NCBI GenBank assembly: GCA_951801655.1
Contig: CATONV010000002.1
Location: forward strand, 34,977 to 98,976
Source: an uncultured Oscillospiraceae bacterium
GTDB lineage: Bacteria > Bacillota > Clostridia > Oscillospirales > Oscillospiraceae
Direction: 5' to 3'
DNA length: 64,000 bases
The position numbers and the translations under genes are program-made. Position 1 is the stretch's first letter. Each line of letters opens with the position of its first letter. Positions 7,800 through 16,137 of the stretch are shown here, one piece after another. Under the pieces are notes generated by a model that did not search any database, was not told where the DNA came from, and saw nothing but the letters and a program-made list of their open reading frames with translations.

Positions 7800-9311
7800 A
7801 TGGGCTTTCGTATTACCACAAACATGATGATGAACTCCTACCGGTACAATCTGCAGGGCTCCACCGTGAAGCTCTCGGATGCCCGGGACAAGGTTCTCAC
7901 CCAGCGCAACTTCAACAGCTACGCCGAGGACCCCGCCGCCGCCACCCAGGCCTTCCGCCTGCGGCGGGACTGGTATCAGACCGACAACCAGCTCAGCAGC
8001 AACAAAAATGTGTACAGCAAGTTCAACACCGCATGGCAGAACCTTCAGGGTATGCTGAAGGACCTGATCAACCCTATGGACAAGGTGTCCGCCATCCGGG
8101 GCAACAGCGACACCGCCGGCGAGAGCCGTCAGGCCCTGGCCCAGGTGCTGCGGGAGTCCTCAGAGTCTATGATCCAGGGCTTTAACCAGAAGCTGGGCGA
8201 CCACTTCATCTTCGCCGGGAACGACGCGCTGAACGTGCCCTTCGAGTGGAAGGGCGACGAGCTGTACTACCGGGGCATTAACGTCAACTCCGGCGGCGTC
8301 TGCAAGCCCACTGCCGAGGAGCCCGCCTGGCTGGACAACTGGTCGGCCGCCCTGGAAGGGGGGCTGGCAGCCGGAACCGTGACCCAGGAGGCCTACGACC
8401 AGGGAATGGAGTGGATCAAGTTCTACCGGCACGAGACCGATGTGGCCCCGGAGGAGGGGGTGGACCCGGAGACCACCCTGAGAAATCTCGCGGGCGCCAA
8501 TCCAACCGCAAAGGAAGAGGAATGGATTCAGTATTATGCCCATAAGCTCACCGCAAAGCCCACCGCCGACGAGCCCGCCTGGGCGACGAGCGGCGATCCC
8601 AAAACGGACAAATACGGCGTGCCCACCGACATGCCCGCTGTGGGCACAGACGAGATTGAGCAGGGCTGGATCAACTATTACCAGGACCAGGGCAACCTGG
8701 CCAAGCTGAAGGAAATGTCCGAAGAGGAGATGTATATCGACCTGGGCATGGGCGCCAAGGAGAACGCCCCCAACGACCCCATCCGGGGCAGCTATTTTAA
8801 CAGCGCCCTGTCCGGACTGAATTACACCAACTTCGGCGTGGACGAGGACGGCGACCCGAAAAACTTTGCCGTGCTGCTGAAGGAGCTGGCTGACGTCTTC
8901 GATACCTGGGGCGAGAACGGGCAGAAGTATCTGCCGGAGAAGTACCGGGACATGGAGGCGGACGATCTGGAAGCCCTGATGGATAGTGACCCGGAGGCCG
9001 CCGCCGAGATCAAGGCCTATCACGATGAGGCTACCGCCAAGGCCATGCGCCTGATGGATAAGCTGAAGGAGGGCCAGGAGTTCCTTACGGCGGAGCACGT
9101 GGAGCTGGAGGCCCAGTCCTCCTACCTTCAGACCAACCAGCTGCGGCTGGAGTCCCAGAAGACCGACCTCAACTATGAGATCCTGGATGTGGAGCAGGTG
9201 GACCTGGCCGAAGCCATTACCGACTTCTCCTGGGAGCAGTACTGCTACAACGCGGCCCTGAAGATCGGCAACCAGCTTCTCAGCCAGTCCCTCATCGACT
9301 ACATGCGCTGA
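7800..9311 (+). CDS. flgL: Hook-filament junction protein FlgL (HAP3), with repeat-bearing insert
   Basis: This 503-residue protein forms the second junction ring. The N-terminal flagellin-like helix starts MGFRITTNMMMNSYRYN, and the C-terminal helix contains SYLQTNQLRLESQKTDLNYE. FlgL is normally about 300 residues. The surplus is a surface-domain insert at about 165-310 that contains three related segments with PTAxEExW and WIxxYxxx motifs (near residues 169-210, 234-249 and 253-299). The insert is probably exposed outside the cell. It follows flgK by 15 bases with GGAGG before the ATG. Confidence 0.92.
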   Translation: MGFRITTNMMMNSYRYNLQGSTVKLSDARDKVLTQRNFNSYAEDPAAATQAFRLRRDWYQTDNQLSSNKNVYSKFNTAWQNLQGMLKDLINPMDKVSAIRGNSDTAGESRQALAQVLRESSESMIQGFNQKLGDHFIFAGNDALNVPFEWKGDELYYRGINVNSGGVCKPTAEEPAWLDNWSAALEGGLAAGTVTQEAYDQGMEWIKFYRHETDVAPEEGVDPETTLRNLAGANPTAKEEEWIQYYAHKLTAKPTADEPAWATSGDPKTDKYGVPTDMPAVGTDEIEQGWINYYQDQGNLAKLKEMSEEEMYIDLGMGAKENAPNDPIRGSYFNSALSGLNYTNFGVDEDGDPKNFAVLLKELADVFDTWGENGQKYLPEKYRDMEADDLEALMDSDPEAAAEIKAYHDEATAKAMRLMDKLKEGQEFLTAEHVELEAQSSYLQTNQLRLESQKTDLNYEILDVEQVDLAEAITDFSWEQYCYNAALKIGNQLLSQSLIDYMR

Positions 9312-9425
9312 TAAAGACTCTCCGCCCCGACTTGGGACGGCGAGAACGGATTTTGTGATTTTAACAGTTGTGTGCATGAAGGTAAGGATGCCTTGTAAGT
9401 ATATGAGAAGGGAGAGCGTCACACA

Positions 9426-10034
9426 ATGAAACCGTTGATTGAGATCACAACTGTCCCGATTCAGATCGAGATGAAGACCACCAACGCCAAGCTGGAATAC
9501 GCCCGGGGCACCGCTGAGATGGAGATTTCCCGGGAGAAAAACGGCCTGCAGATCAAGAGCCGCCCCATTAAGGTGAACATTGACACCTTTGAGGCCCGCA
9601 ATTCCCTGTCTCCCACGTTGGCCCGCTATCTGGACCAGAGTGCCCAGAAGGGCCATCAGGCCGCCTATGAGGCCACCGCCACCTATGCCCGTCAGGGCCA
9701 GCTGCTGCTGGAGACCAAGGTGGGGGAGGAGCTGGTGACCAAGTTTGCTGGAGAGGCCATGATGAAGGATGTCAAGACCAATGTGGGGATTGACTTTCTG
9801 CCCGATCCCGGTCCGGAGATTACCTGGGACCCCGGCGAGATGAACATTCGCTACGAGATGGATAAGCTGAACATCGACTGGCGGATGAACGAGGGCAGCT
9901 TTGAGTTTACCCCTGGCGACATTGAGTTTACCGTTACCCAGCGGCCCGACGTGGTCATCAAATATCTGGGCGGCCCCATCTATGTGCCCCCCTCCTCCGA
10001 CCCCAACTACGAGCCGTTGGACGTGAAAGCCTGA
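9426..10034 (+). CDS. DUF6470 family protein (YviE-like)
   Basis: This 202-residue protein matches the DUF6470/YviE family that sits between flgL and fliW in many Firmicutes. Its function is unknown. It starts with a short beta strand (PLIEITTVPIQIEM), has a helical middle with SPTLARYLDQSAQKG, and ends in repeated short beta segments (PEITWDPGEMNI, EGSFEFTPGDIEFT). No signal peptide or membrane helix is seen. The ATG at 9426 follows AAGGGAGAG. The flgL-yviE-fliW-csrA order is conserved, which supports a late flagellar role. Confidence 0.8.
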   Translation: MKPLIEITTVPIQIEMKTTNAKLEYARGTAEMEISREKNGLQIKSRPIKVNIDTFEARNSLSPTLARYLDQSAQKGHQAAYEATATYARQGQLLLETKVGEELVTKFAGEAMMKDVKTNVGIDFLPDPGPEITWDPGEMNIRYEMDKLNIDWRMNEGSFEFTPGDIEFTVTQRPDVVIKYLGGPIYVPPSSDPNYEPLDVKA

Positions 10035-10038
10035 TACC

Positions 10039-10066
10039 CGGGCCTCTCCCGGAAGGGGGAGGCCCG
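10039..10066 (+). other. Intercistronic stem-loop before fliW
   Basis: GGGCCTCTCCC pairs with GGGGGAGGCCC around a GGAA tetraloop-like turn. There is no U run, so it is more likely an mRNA-processing or stability hairpin than a terminator. Confidence 0.6.
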
Positions 10067-10106
10067 TCACTTCATTTAAGGGCCAATGCCCTGAACAGGA
10101 GGAGCC

Positions 10107-10559
10107 ATGCGCTTAAAAACCAAGTATTTCGGTGAGATCGACTGTCCTGAGGAGGGGAGACTCCAGTTTCCGGACGGGCTGTTCGGATTTGAAGAGGAGA
10201 AGGAATTCTTTCTGCTGCCCTTCGAGGGCAGCGAGGGCAGCCTTCTCTGCTTCCAAAGTGCCGTGACGCCCGGGCTGGCCTTTGTGGCCGTGAATCCATT
10301 CTCCCTGAAGCCGGATTACACTCCGGTTCTCACCGCCGGGGAGCTGAAGGCTATGGGAGTGGAGCGCAGCGAGGATTTGTGCTTCTACTCTCTGTGCGTG
10401 GTGCGCAGCCCGGTGGGCGACAGCACGGTGAACCTGCGCTGTCCTGTGGCGGTCAACGACCAGACCCGGCGGGCCGTTCAGGTCATCCTGGAGGAAGGCG
10501 GCTACCATATGCACCACCTGCTGTCAGAGTTCGGCCGGGAGGAGGGCGCGCCATGCTGA
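10107..10559 (+). CDS. fliW: Flagellar assembly factor FliW
   Basis: This 150-residue protein is the CsrA antagonist of the Firmicute flagellin control circuit: FliW binds CsrA, and flagellin competes for FliW. Recognisable segments are PEEGRLQFPDGLFGFEEEKEF at the start, the central FVAVNPFSLKPDY, and VNLRCPVAVNDQTRRA near the end. It has a normal length. An AGGAGG site lies before the ATG. Its last codons overlap the csrA start by 7 bases, so the two are translated in coupled fashion. The flagellin gene it should act on is not in this window. Confidence 0.95.
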   Translation: MRLKTKYFGEIDCPEEGRLQFPDGLFGFEEEKEFFLLPFEGSEGSLLCFQSAVTPGLAFVAVNPFSLKPDYTPVLTAGELKAMGVERSEDLCFYSLCVVRSPVGDSTVNLRCPVAVNDQTRRAVQVILEEGGYHMHHLLSEFGREEGAPC

Positions 10560-10789
10560 TTTTACAGCGGAAGGAGGGGGAATCTCTCCTGATCGGGGAC
10601 GAGGTGGAGGTCACCGTCCTGGCTGTGGAGGCGGGGAGAGTGCGTCTGGCCATCCAGGCGCCCCGAAGCGTTACCATTCTGCGCAGCGAACTGAAGGGGG
10701 CCGTTCAGGCCAACCGGGAGGCGGCGGAAGACGAGGCATCCCCTCTGGCGCTGCTGGGCGTGCTGAAAGAACAGGGAAAAAAGGAATAA
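10553..10789 (+). CDS. csrA: Carbon storage / flagellin translation regulator CsrA
   Basis: This 78-residue RNA-binding protein blocks translation by binding GGA motifs near ribosome sites. It starts MLILQRKEGESLLIGD, the standard first strand. The RNA-contacting region is APRSVTILRSEL, with Arg in the expected place. The C-terminal tail (about 50-78) is the acidic, helical extension seen in Gram-positive CsrA, which contacts FliW. The ATG lies inside the end of fliW, with GGAGGAGG a few bases upstream. A terminator follows, so it closes the first motility transcript. Confidence 0.95.
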   Translation: MLILQRKEGESLLIGDEVEVTVLAVEAGRVRLAIQAPRSVTILRSELKGAVQANREAAEDEASPLALLGVLKEQGKKE

Positions 10790-10797
10790 TTTTCAGG

Positions 10798-10834
10798 AAG
10801 ACCATGTGTTTATAGACATATGGTCTTTATTTTG
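10798..10834 (+). terminator. Rho-independent terminator after csrA
   Basis: AAGACCATGTGT pairs with ACATATGGTCTT and is followed by TATTTT. It lies 8 bases after the csrA stop and separates the flgM-csrA unit from the flgB unit. Confidence 0.75.
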
Positions 10835-11051
10835 GGGGCCGAAGACACGGAAATGTATGTTCCGGGCGAAAAGTGAAAAACACGGGAACGGCAGGCGGAC
10901 AAATTGACGTAATTTACCATTGCATTTAAAGGGAATATGCGGTATTCTATAAATTGTTACCGTTGGGAAGTGCCCCGGCTGCAGTTGCAGGGAGGGGCGC
11001 GGTTTCATACATCGAAACGGAAAATCTGCAAAGATAAATTTGACCAATGTC

Positions 11052-11080
11052 TTGCAATAACAGGGAAAATGCGCTATAAT
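11052..11080 (+). promoter_or_regulatory. Sigma-A promoter P1 of flgB operon
   Basis: TTGCAA and a perfect TATAAT are 17 bases apart, about 143 bases before flgB. An extra TTGACC box sits 12 bases upstream of the -35, an arrangement repeated at the chemoreceptor promoter near 55363. Confidence 0.65.
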
Positions 11081-11140
11081 GGAAAGCGTCGTACCAAGCG
11101 GAACATGGGTTAAGCATGTGTGAAAAATCTGACCTGACCC

Positions 11141-11169
11141 TTGCGGAGGCCGTAGTGTTGTGGTATGAT
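11141..11169 (+). promoter_or_regulatory. Candidate second promoter P2 of flgB operon
   Basis: TTGCGG and TATGAT are 17 bases apart and lie about 54 bases before flgB. Both boxes are one or two bases from consensus. Together with P1 this suggests tandem promoters. Confidence 0.4.
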
Positions 11170-11222
11170 AGCAGGAAATAACACATAAAGTGATTCCAGG
11201 TTTTATGAAGGAGGGAGTCTCC

Positions 11223-11618
11223 ATGTCTGATCTGCTGTACAGCAACTCTCAGCTGATGCTGGAGAGGGCCATGAACTTTCAGTGGACCAAGCAGGTTACC
11301 ATCAACGACAATATTGTAAACGCCGAGACGCCCAACTACAAGGCGAAGTACGTCACCTTTGAAGAGGCGCTGGACGCCAGTATCCGCTCCGCCCTGAACA
11401 GAGACAGAGGACGCCTCTCCTCAATGCGCTCTGCCATTGACCGTGCGCAGGCCGTTGTCCACGTGGCCGACCGGGAGAGTATGCGCATGGACGATAACGG
11501 CGTCAACGTGATCGAGCAGGAGACAGAGGCTACCCGCAATGCCTATCAGATGCAGTACACCATAGACGCCATCAGCAGCAACCTGTCGCTGCTGCGCACC
11601 CTGATCCGCGGGCAATAA
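11223..11618 (+). CDS. flgB: Proximal rod protein FlgB
   Basis: This 131-residue protein forms the innermost rod segment above the MS ring. The rod-family element (NDNIVNAETPNYKAKYVTFEE) and the C-terminal helix (ATRNAYQMQYTIDAISSNLS) are present. The track ORF starts at 11190, but the ATG at 11223 lies behind GAAGGAGGGAG and gives the usual FlgB N-terminus. It opens the second motility transcript, followed by flgC and fliE as in most Firmicute fla/che operons. Confidence 0.93.
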   Translation: MSDLLYSNSQLMLERAMNFQWTKQVTINDNIVNAETPNYKAKYVTFEEALDASIRSALNRDRGRLSSMRSAIDRAQAVVHVADRESMRMDDNGVNVIEQETEATRNAYQMQYTIDAISSNLSLLRTLIRGQ

Positions 11619-11681
11619 CAATGAATACCGCAGAGTGCGTGACTCTGCGGCCGATGTTTATCGATCCTGGAGGGGATACAT

Positions 11682-12146
11682 ATGGCTTTTATCAGTTCCA
11701 TTGATGTGATCGGTTCGGGCTTTACTGCCCAACAGCAGCGACTGGATATCATCTCTGAGAACATTGTCAACATGGGTACCACCCGAACAGAAAACGGCGA
11801 GGGGCCCTACCGCAGAAAGGTTGTTGTTTTCCAAGCTGACAACGGCACCGGCCGATTCCGGGATGTCTTGGCCCGAACCCGAAACGGAAGGGGAGGACGC
11901 TGGAATACCGAGACCGTTGCGGGCGTCCGGGTGGCGGAGATCAACGAGGACCCATCGGACTTTAAACTAAAGTACGATCCCGAGGATCCCGACGCCAATG
12001 AGGACGGCTACGTGGAGATGCCCAATGTGGACCTGGTGAAGGAGATCACCGACGGCATGGCTGCCAGCCAAGCCTTCTCCGCTAACGTCACCGCGTTTAA
12101 TCTGCTGAAAGCTGTGATTTCCAAGGGACTGGAAATCGGCAAGTGA
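11682..12146 (+). CDS. flgC: Proximal rod protein FlgC
   Basis: This 154-residue rod protein carries the N-terminal motif (DVIGSGFTAQQQRLDIISEN) and the C-terminal helix (PNVDLVKEITDGMAASQAF). NMGTTRTENGEGPYRRK is the typical FlgC continuation. A TGGAGGGG ribosome site precedes the ATG. It follows flgB by 63 bases. FlgC with FlgB, FlgF and FliE builds the proximal rod across the periplasm-equivalent wall zone. Confidence 0.93.
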   Translation: MAFISSIDVIGSGFTAQQQRLDIISENIVNMGTTRTENGEGPYRRKVVVFQADNGTGRFRDVLARTRNGRGGRWNTETVAGVRVAEINEDPSDFKLKYDPEDPDANEDGYVEMPNVDLVKEITDGMAASQAFSANVTAFNLLKAVISKGLEIGK

Positions 12147-12279
12147 GATTTTCTAGGTCAGGTCTGGTTTTTGTCCGGAGGGCAGGAGGCCCGATGGCTG
12201 AAATTTGGTCTGGCCTGGATTTGCGCTATGGGATACAGTTGTATCCGGAATTTTCCCCGGAAATTTGGAGGTTTTGAAT

Positions 12280-12585
12280 ATGGAATTTACACCTATCGCC
12301 CCCATCCGCCCCCTGTTTGATGCGGCGGAGACCCAGAGTACGCAGAGTGCCCGGAACGCCGGAGGTACCCTGTTTGCCACTGTGTTCCAGTCTGCGATCG
12401 ACAATGTGCGAGAGACTGACGCACAGCGGGTAGAGCTGGAGTATAAGCTGGCCACCGGTCAGCTGGACAATCCCGCCGAGTTAACCCTGGCCGCCTCCAA
12501 GGCGTCCAACTCCGCGCTGCTGCTGATGGAGCTGCGCAACAAGGCGCTGGATGTGTATAACGAACTGATGCGCATTTCCCTGTAA
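12280..12585 (+). CDS. fliE: Hook-basal body adaptor FliE
   Basis: This 101-residue protein joins the MS ring to the rod and is the first axial protein exported. The C-terminal helices with AELTLAASKASNSALLLMELRNK are diagnostic. The track ORF begins at 12205, but the ATG at 12280 lies after TTGGAGG and gives the standard length. It sits between flgC and fliF in the canonical order. Confidence 0.92.
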   Translation: MEFTPIAPIRPLFDAAETQSTQSARNAGGTLFATVFQSAIDNVRETDAQRVELEYKLATGQLDNPAELTLAASKASNSALLLMELRNKALDVYNELMRISL

Positions 12586-12619
12586 GGAACCTTGAGATAA
12601 TTGTCCGGAGGGATCCAAG

Positions 12620-14260
12620 TTGCAGAAATTTCAGACAAAGCTGAAAGAGCTGTGGGAAAAGCTCAAAGGCTTTTTTCAAAAACTGAATAAAAAAATGCGG
12701 ATCCTGCTGGGCGTGTGTCTGGCTGTGATCCTGGTCGTCGCCATTGCGCTGGCGCTGTGGATGAATCGAAAGGAATACGCCGTCCTGTACACCGGGCTGA
12801 CGGCCAACGATACCAGTACGGTGATTCAGTTCCTGAACAACAACGGAATTACGGATTTCCAGATCAAGGACGACTCCATTCTGGTGCCGGCGGGGCGGGA
12901 AGGCCAGCTTCAGGCCCAGCTGGCCCTGTCCGGGGATCTGAATTCCGGCTTCCTGTATCCGTACTATACCGACAATACATCCATGACCTCCACCTCTGAG
13001 GAGAGAGACCGGGCATGGCTGATCTCCGTTCAGCAGCGGCTGGAGTCTACCATCGCGCTGTACGACGGAGTCCGGAGCGCCACGGTGCAGATTACTCCAG
13101 GCACGCAGCAGGTCTACCTCATTCAGGACAGCGCCACCCCCTCTGCGGCGGCGGTGACCATTACGCCGGACGGCAATCGCCGGCTGGACGACAATGTGAT
13201 CAGAGCCATCCGCAACATTGTCAGCCATAGCGTGGAACGGCTGAACATTGAAAATGTCAGCATTGAGGATATCTACGGCAATCAATACTCAGACAACAGC
13301 GCTGTCTCTATGGCCGGCCAGGCCACGGCCCTGAAGCTGGAGCACGAGGAGCGCATCAGCAACAATATCCGCAGCCAGATTCTCCAGACGATGGGAGCGA
13401 TCTACGGCGAGGACAACGTGAAGGTGGGCGTGATCTGCAATGTGGACGTGAGCCGCAAGATCGTGGACCGCACTACCTACAATCAGCCCAGCGGTTCGGT
13501 GGAGGGCGGCGGCCTGATCCTGAACGACACCATCTTCTGGGAAAAGATCACCGACGGCAGCGAGCCGGTAGGGGGAACGGTGGGCACTACTACCAACTCT
13601 GATATCCCCCTCCAGCCCGACCTGAACCCCACCCTGAACGGAAATGAGAACTACGCCGGCGAGTCCATTGAACGGGAGCACGGCGTGGACACCACCAAGG
13701 AGCAGGAGGAAATCCTGGAGGGCCGACTCTCCGACCTGCGGGTAACAGTGGTGGTCAACCAGAACTGCACCAACGCGGGTGCGCTGTCTATCGACGCTTT
13801 GCGCGACCAGGTGGCCACCCTCTCCGGCATCGGCACGGACGACCCTCTGAACCGGGTCCATGTGAGCATCGCGCCCTTTGACAAGGACAATGTGCCCGTC
13901 ACACCCCCCAACGGCGGTATTCTGCTGCAGGGTGGCTGGGTACTCTATGCCGCGATCGGCGGACTGCTCCTGTTTATCATCCTGCTGCTCGTTGTTATTC
14001 TGTTGTCCAGAAGCCGCAAGAAGAAGCGGCTGGCCGAGCAGAGGGCGCTGGAGGAAGAGATGGCTTTGGCTGCGGCAGAGGCCGAGGCGGCCGCTATTAT
14101 CGCAGCGGCGCCGCCTACCGGCGGAGCCGATATCATGGAAGTCAACACCGAGAAGAGTATGGAGCTGCGTAAGAGTGTGCGGCAGTTCGCCCAGAACAAC
14201 CCGGAGATTGCCGCTCAGATGGTGAAGGCTTGGCTGAAGGGAGATGACAGCAGTGGCTGA
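12620..14260 (+). CDS. fliF: MS-ring protein FliF
   Basis: This 546-residue membrane protein builds the MS ring on which the motor assembles. Membrane segment 1 is at about 26-48 (ILLGVCLAVILVVAIALAL) and segment 2 at about 437-462, with the large extracytoplasmic ring-building domains between them. The C-terminal tail (ELRKSVRQFAQNNPEIAAQM) is the FliG-binding part. The start codon is TTG at 12620 after GGAGGGATCC. The end overlaps fliG by a few bases. Length and layout are normal. Confidence 0.96.
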   Translation: MQKFQTKLKELWEKLKGFFQKLNKKMRILLGVCLAVILVVAIALALWMNRKEYAVLYTGLTANDTSTVIQFLNNNGITDFQIKDDSILVPAGREGQLQAQLALSGDLNSGFLYPYYTDNTSMTSTSEERDRAWLISVQQRLESTIALYDGVRSATVQITPGTQQVYLIQDSATPSAAAVTITPDGNRRLDDNVIRAIRNIVSHSVERLNIENVSIEDIYGNQYSDNSAVSMAGQATALKLEHEERISNNIRSQILQTMGAIYGEDNVKVGVICNVDVSRKIVDRTTYNQPSGSVEGGGLILNDTIFWEKITDGSEPVGGTVGTTTNSDIPLQPDLNPTLNGNENYAGESIEREHGVDTTKEQEEILEGRLSDLRVTVVVNQNCTNAGALSIDALRDQVATLSGIGTDDPLNRVHVSIAPFDKDNVPVTPPNGGILLQGGWVLYAAIGGLLLFIILLLVVILLSRSRKKKRLAEQRALEEEMALAAAEAEAAAIIAAAPPTGGADIMEVNTEKSMELRKSVRQFAQNNPEIAAQMVKAWLKGDDSSG

Positions 14261-15269
14261 AGTCGCGAAAGCTGAATTAACATATCCTCAAAAGGCGGCG
14301 GCGGTCATCGTCTCTCTGGGCGCCGACAAGGCGTCCGGCCTGTACCAGTACATGGAACCGGAAGAGATTGAAGCCCTTACTCTGGAGGTGGCCCGGCTGG
14401 GGATGCTGGACTCGGAACAGACCGAGGCGGTACTCACCGAGTTCTACCAGAATTGCATGACCAGCAAGGCGGTAACCGAGGGCGGACTGGAGTACGCCCG
14501 TACCGTGCTGGAGAAGGCCTTCGGCAACCAGACTGCTCTGGCCCTGCTGGAAAAGGTGACCAAGTCCCTGAAGAACCGGGAATTTGCCTTCCTGGACAAG
14601 GCGGATGTGAAAGCCCTGTATTCCGCCCTTCAGAACGAGCGTCCCCAGACCATGGCCCTGGTGCTGTCCTACGTGGACCCGGACAAGGCGGCCGGCGTAA
14701 TCGAGCAGCTGGAGCCACGCCGACAAATCAGAGTGGTGGAGGCCATCGCCACCATGGAGAGTGCCTCCCCCACCGCCATCAAGACCATCGAGGCGGAGAT
14801 GGAGCGCAAGTTCTCCAGCATCATCACTCAGTCCAATGTCAAGGTGGGCGGCATCGACTACGTGGCCGGCATCATGAACAACCTGGACCGCTCCAGCGAA
14901 AAGTCTATCTTCGACGGTTTGTCCGCCCACAACTCCGAGCTGGCCGACGAGATCCGCAAGCGGATGTTCGTGTTTGAGGATATTATCACCATGGATGACC
15001 GCTCGGTGCAGCGGTTTGTCCGGGACTGCGATCCCAGAGATCTGGTGCTGGCCCTGAAGACCGCCAACGCCGACGTGTCCAACAAGTTGTTCACCAATAT
15101 GTCCGCCCGTATGGCCGAGAGTATCAGAGACGACCTGGAGGTTACCACCAACGTACGTATGAAGGACGTGGAGGACGCTCAGCAGCGCATTGTGGGCGTC
15201 ATCCGCGACCTAGAGGAGAGAAACGAAATCATCATCATGAAGGGCGGAAAGGACGATATCATTGCGTAA
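14253..15269 (+). CDS. fliG: Motor switch protein FliG
   Basis: This roughly 338-residue cytoplasmic protein links the MS ring to the switch and makes torque with MotA. The three domains are present. The middle EHPQTxA-type element reads NERPQTMALVLSYV. The C-terminal torque helix includes DDRSVQRFVRDCDPRDLVLALK with the conserved charged residues. Two starts are possible: ATG at 14244 has AAGGGAG directly against it, whereas GTG at 14253 has that site 9 bases upstream, so GTG is preferred. It overlaps the fliF end. Confidence 0.93.
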   Translation: MAEVAKAELTYPQKAAAVIVSLGADKASGLYQYMEPEEIEALTLEVARLGMLDSEQTEAVLTEFYQNCMTSKAVTEGGLEYARTVLEKAFGNQTALALLEKVTKSLKNREFAFLDKADVKALYSALQNERPQTMALVLSYVDPDKAAGVIEQLEPRRQIRVVEAIATMESASPTAIKTIEAEMERKFSSIITQSNVKVGGIDYVAGIMNNLDRSSEKSIFDGLSAHNSELADEIRKRMFVFEDIITMDDRSVQRFVRDCDPRDLVLALKTANADVSNKLFTNMSARMAESIRDDLEVTTNVRMKDVEDAQQRIVGVIRDLEERNEIIIMKGGKDDIIA

Positions 15270-16125
15270 CATCCTGAAGGGGTTCCTGGAGACCAAAGCG
15301 GAGACTTACGTTCTGCCCGACGCCAATGAGATCCGCCTTGAGGGAGAGGAGGAGTTTCTCCCCCAGGCGGAGGAGGAGCCGGTTTCCGAACAGCCGCTGG
15401 ACATTACCATCGGCGGGGAGGAGACGGAGAAGCAGGCGGAACCGGAGCCGCCCCCCGAACCAAAGAAGGAGACCCCTGTCCACTATGCCCAGCTGCAGGC
15501 CGAACTGATCTTGAATCAGGCCCGGGAGGAAGCGGAACAGATCCTGGCCCAGGCCCGGGAACAGGCGCTGGGCGAGCAGGAGGAGATCCGGGCGGGCGCC
15601 CGGGACGAGGGCTACCGGGACGGTTATGCGCAGGGTATTGCCAAGGCCATGGACGACTCGGTCCGAGATCGGGAGGCCACTGCCGCCCGGCTGGAGAAAG
15701 AGGTCAAGGCCTTTCTGGAGAAGGCCTCGCTGGCCCGGGAGGAGATGCTTCTCCAGACGCGGGAAGAGCTGCTGGAGTTGTGCTTGTCCATTGCTGAAAA
15801 AGTGGTGCGGGTAAGCCTGAAAAGCAGCAGCGAGGTCATCGTCCGCATGATTCAAACCGCTACTGAGAGAATGAAGCGGCAGGAGTGGGTCCATATCTAT
15901 ATCTCCGGCTGCGATGCCCGCCAGATGGCGCAGATATCCCCGGCCCTCACCACCACCCTGGGCGCTCTGTCCCAGCACATCAAGGTGGTCCCCATGGGAG
16001 ATGACGAGGGCGGCACCTGTATCGTGGAGACTCCGGAAGAGATTGCGGACGCCAGCGTGTCTACCCAGATGTCCAACATTCGGGATGTTCTCTACGACCA
16101 GATGGGGGCCTACTGGTCCCAGTAA
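15262..16125 (+). CDS. fliH: Flagellar assembly protein FliH
   Basis: This 287-residue protein is the regulator and tether of the FliI ATPase. The first third is acidic and proline-rich. The middle (about 75-150) is a coiled coil that starts AELILNQAREEAEQIL and includes a GYRDGYAQGIAKA segment of the GxxxG type typical of FliH. The C-terminal domain resembles V-ATPase subunit E. The start is TTG at 15262, inside the last codons of fliG, with GGAAAGGA upstream. No ATG gives a better fit. Confidence 0.88.
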   Translation: MRNILKGFLETKAETYVLPDANEIRLEGEEEFLPQAEEEPVSEQPLDITIGGEETEKQAEPEPPPEPKKETPVHYAQLQAELILNQAREEAEQILAQAREQALGEQEEIRAGARDEGYRDGYAQGIAKAMDDSVRDREATAARLEKEVKAFLEKASLAREEMLLQTREELLELCLSIAEKVVRVSLKSSSEVIVRMIQTATERMKRQEWVHIYISGCDARQMAQISPALTTTLGALSQHIKVVPMGDDEGGTCIVETPEEIADASVSTQMSNIRDVLYDQMGAYWSQ

Positions 16126-16137
16126 GAGGAGAACGGT

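Larger units (their letters stand above)
10835..11222. other. Long leader/promoter region before flgB
   Basis: This stretch holds no convincing gene. It contains two sigma-A-like promoters (next entries) and an AT-rich segment around 10880-11060. It is the only large break in the co-directional motility cluster and is the likely entry point for transcription of the basal-body genes. Confidence 0.6.

Noticed and set aside
9376-9429. 17-codon ORF overlapping the DUF6470 start (ATGA)
   Set aside because: A leader peptide was considered, but there is no ribosome site before it and no recognisable peptide.
8160-10070. 636-aa minus-strand ORF
   Set aside because: It is the complement of flgL and the DUF6470 gene, both well supported.
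14126-14133. GCCGATAT inside fliF as a sigma-28 -10 box
   Set aside because: It is in codons of a conserved gene with no TAAA at the right distance.
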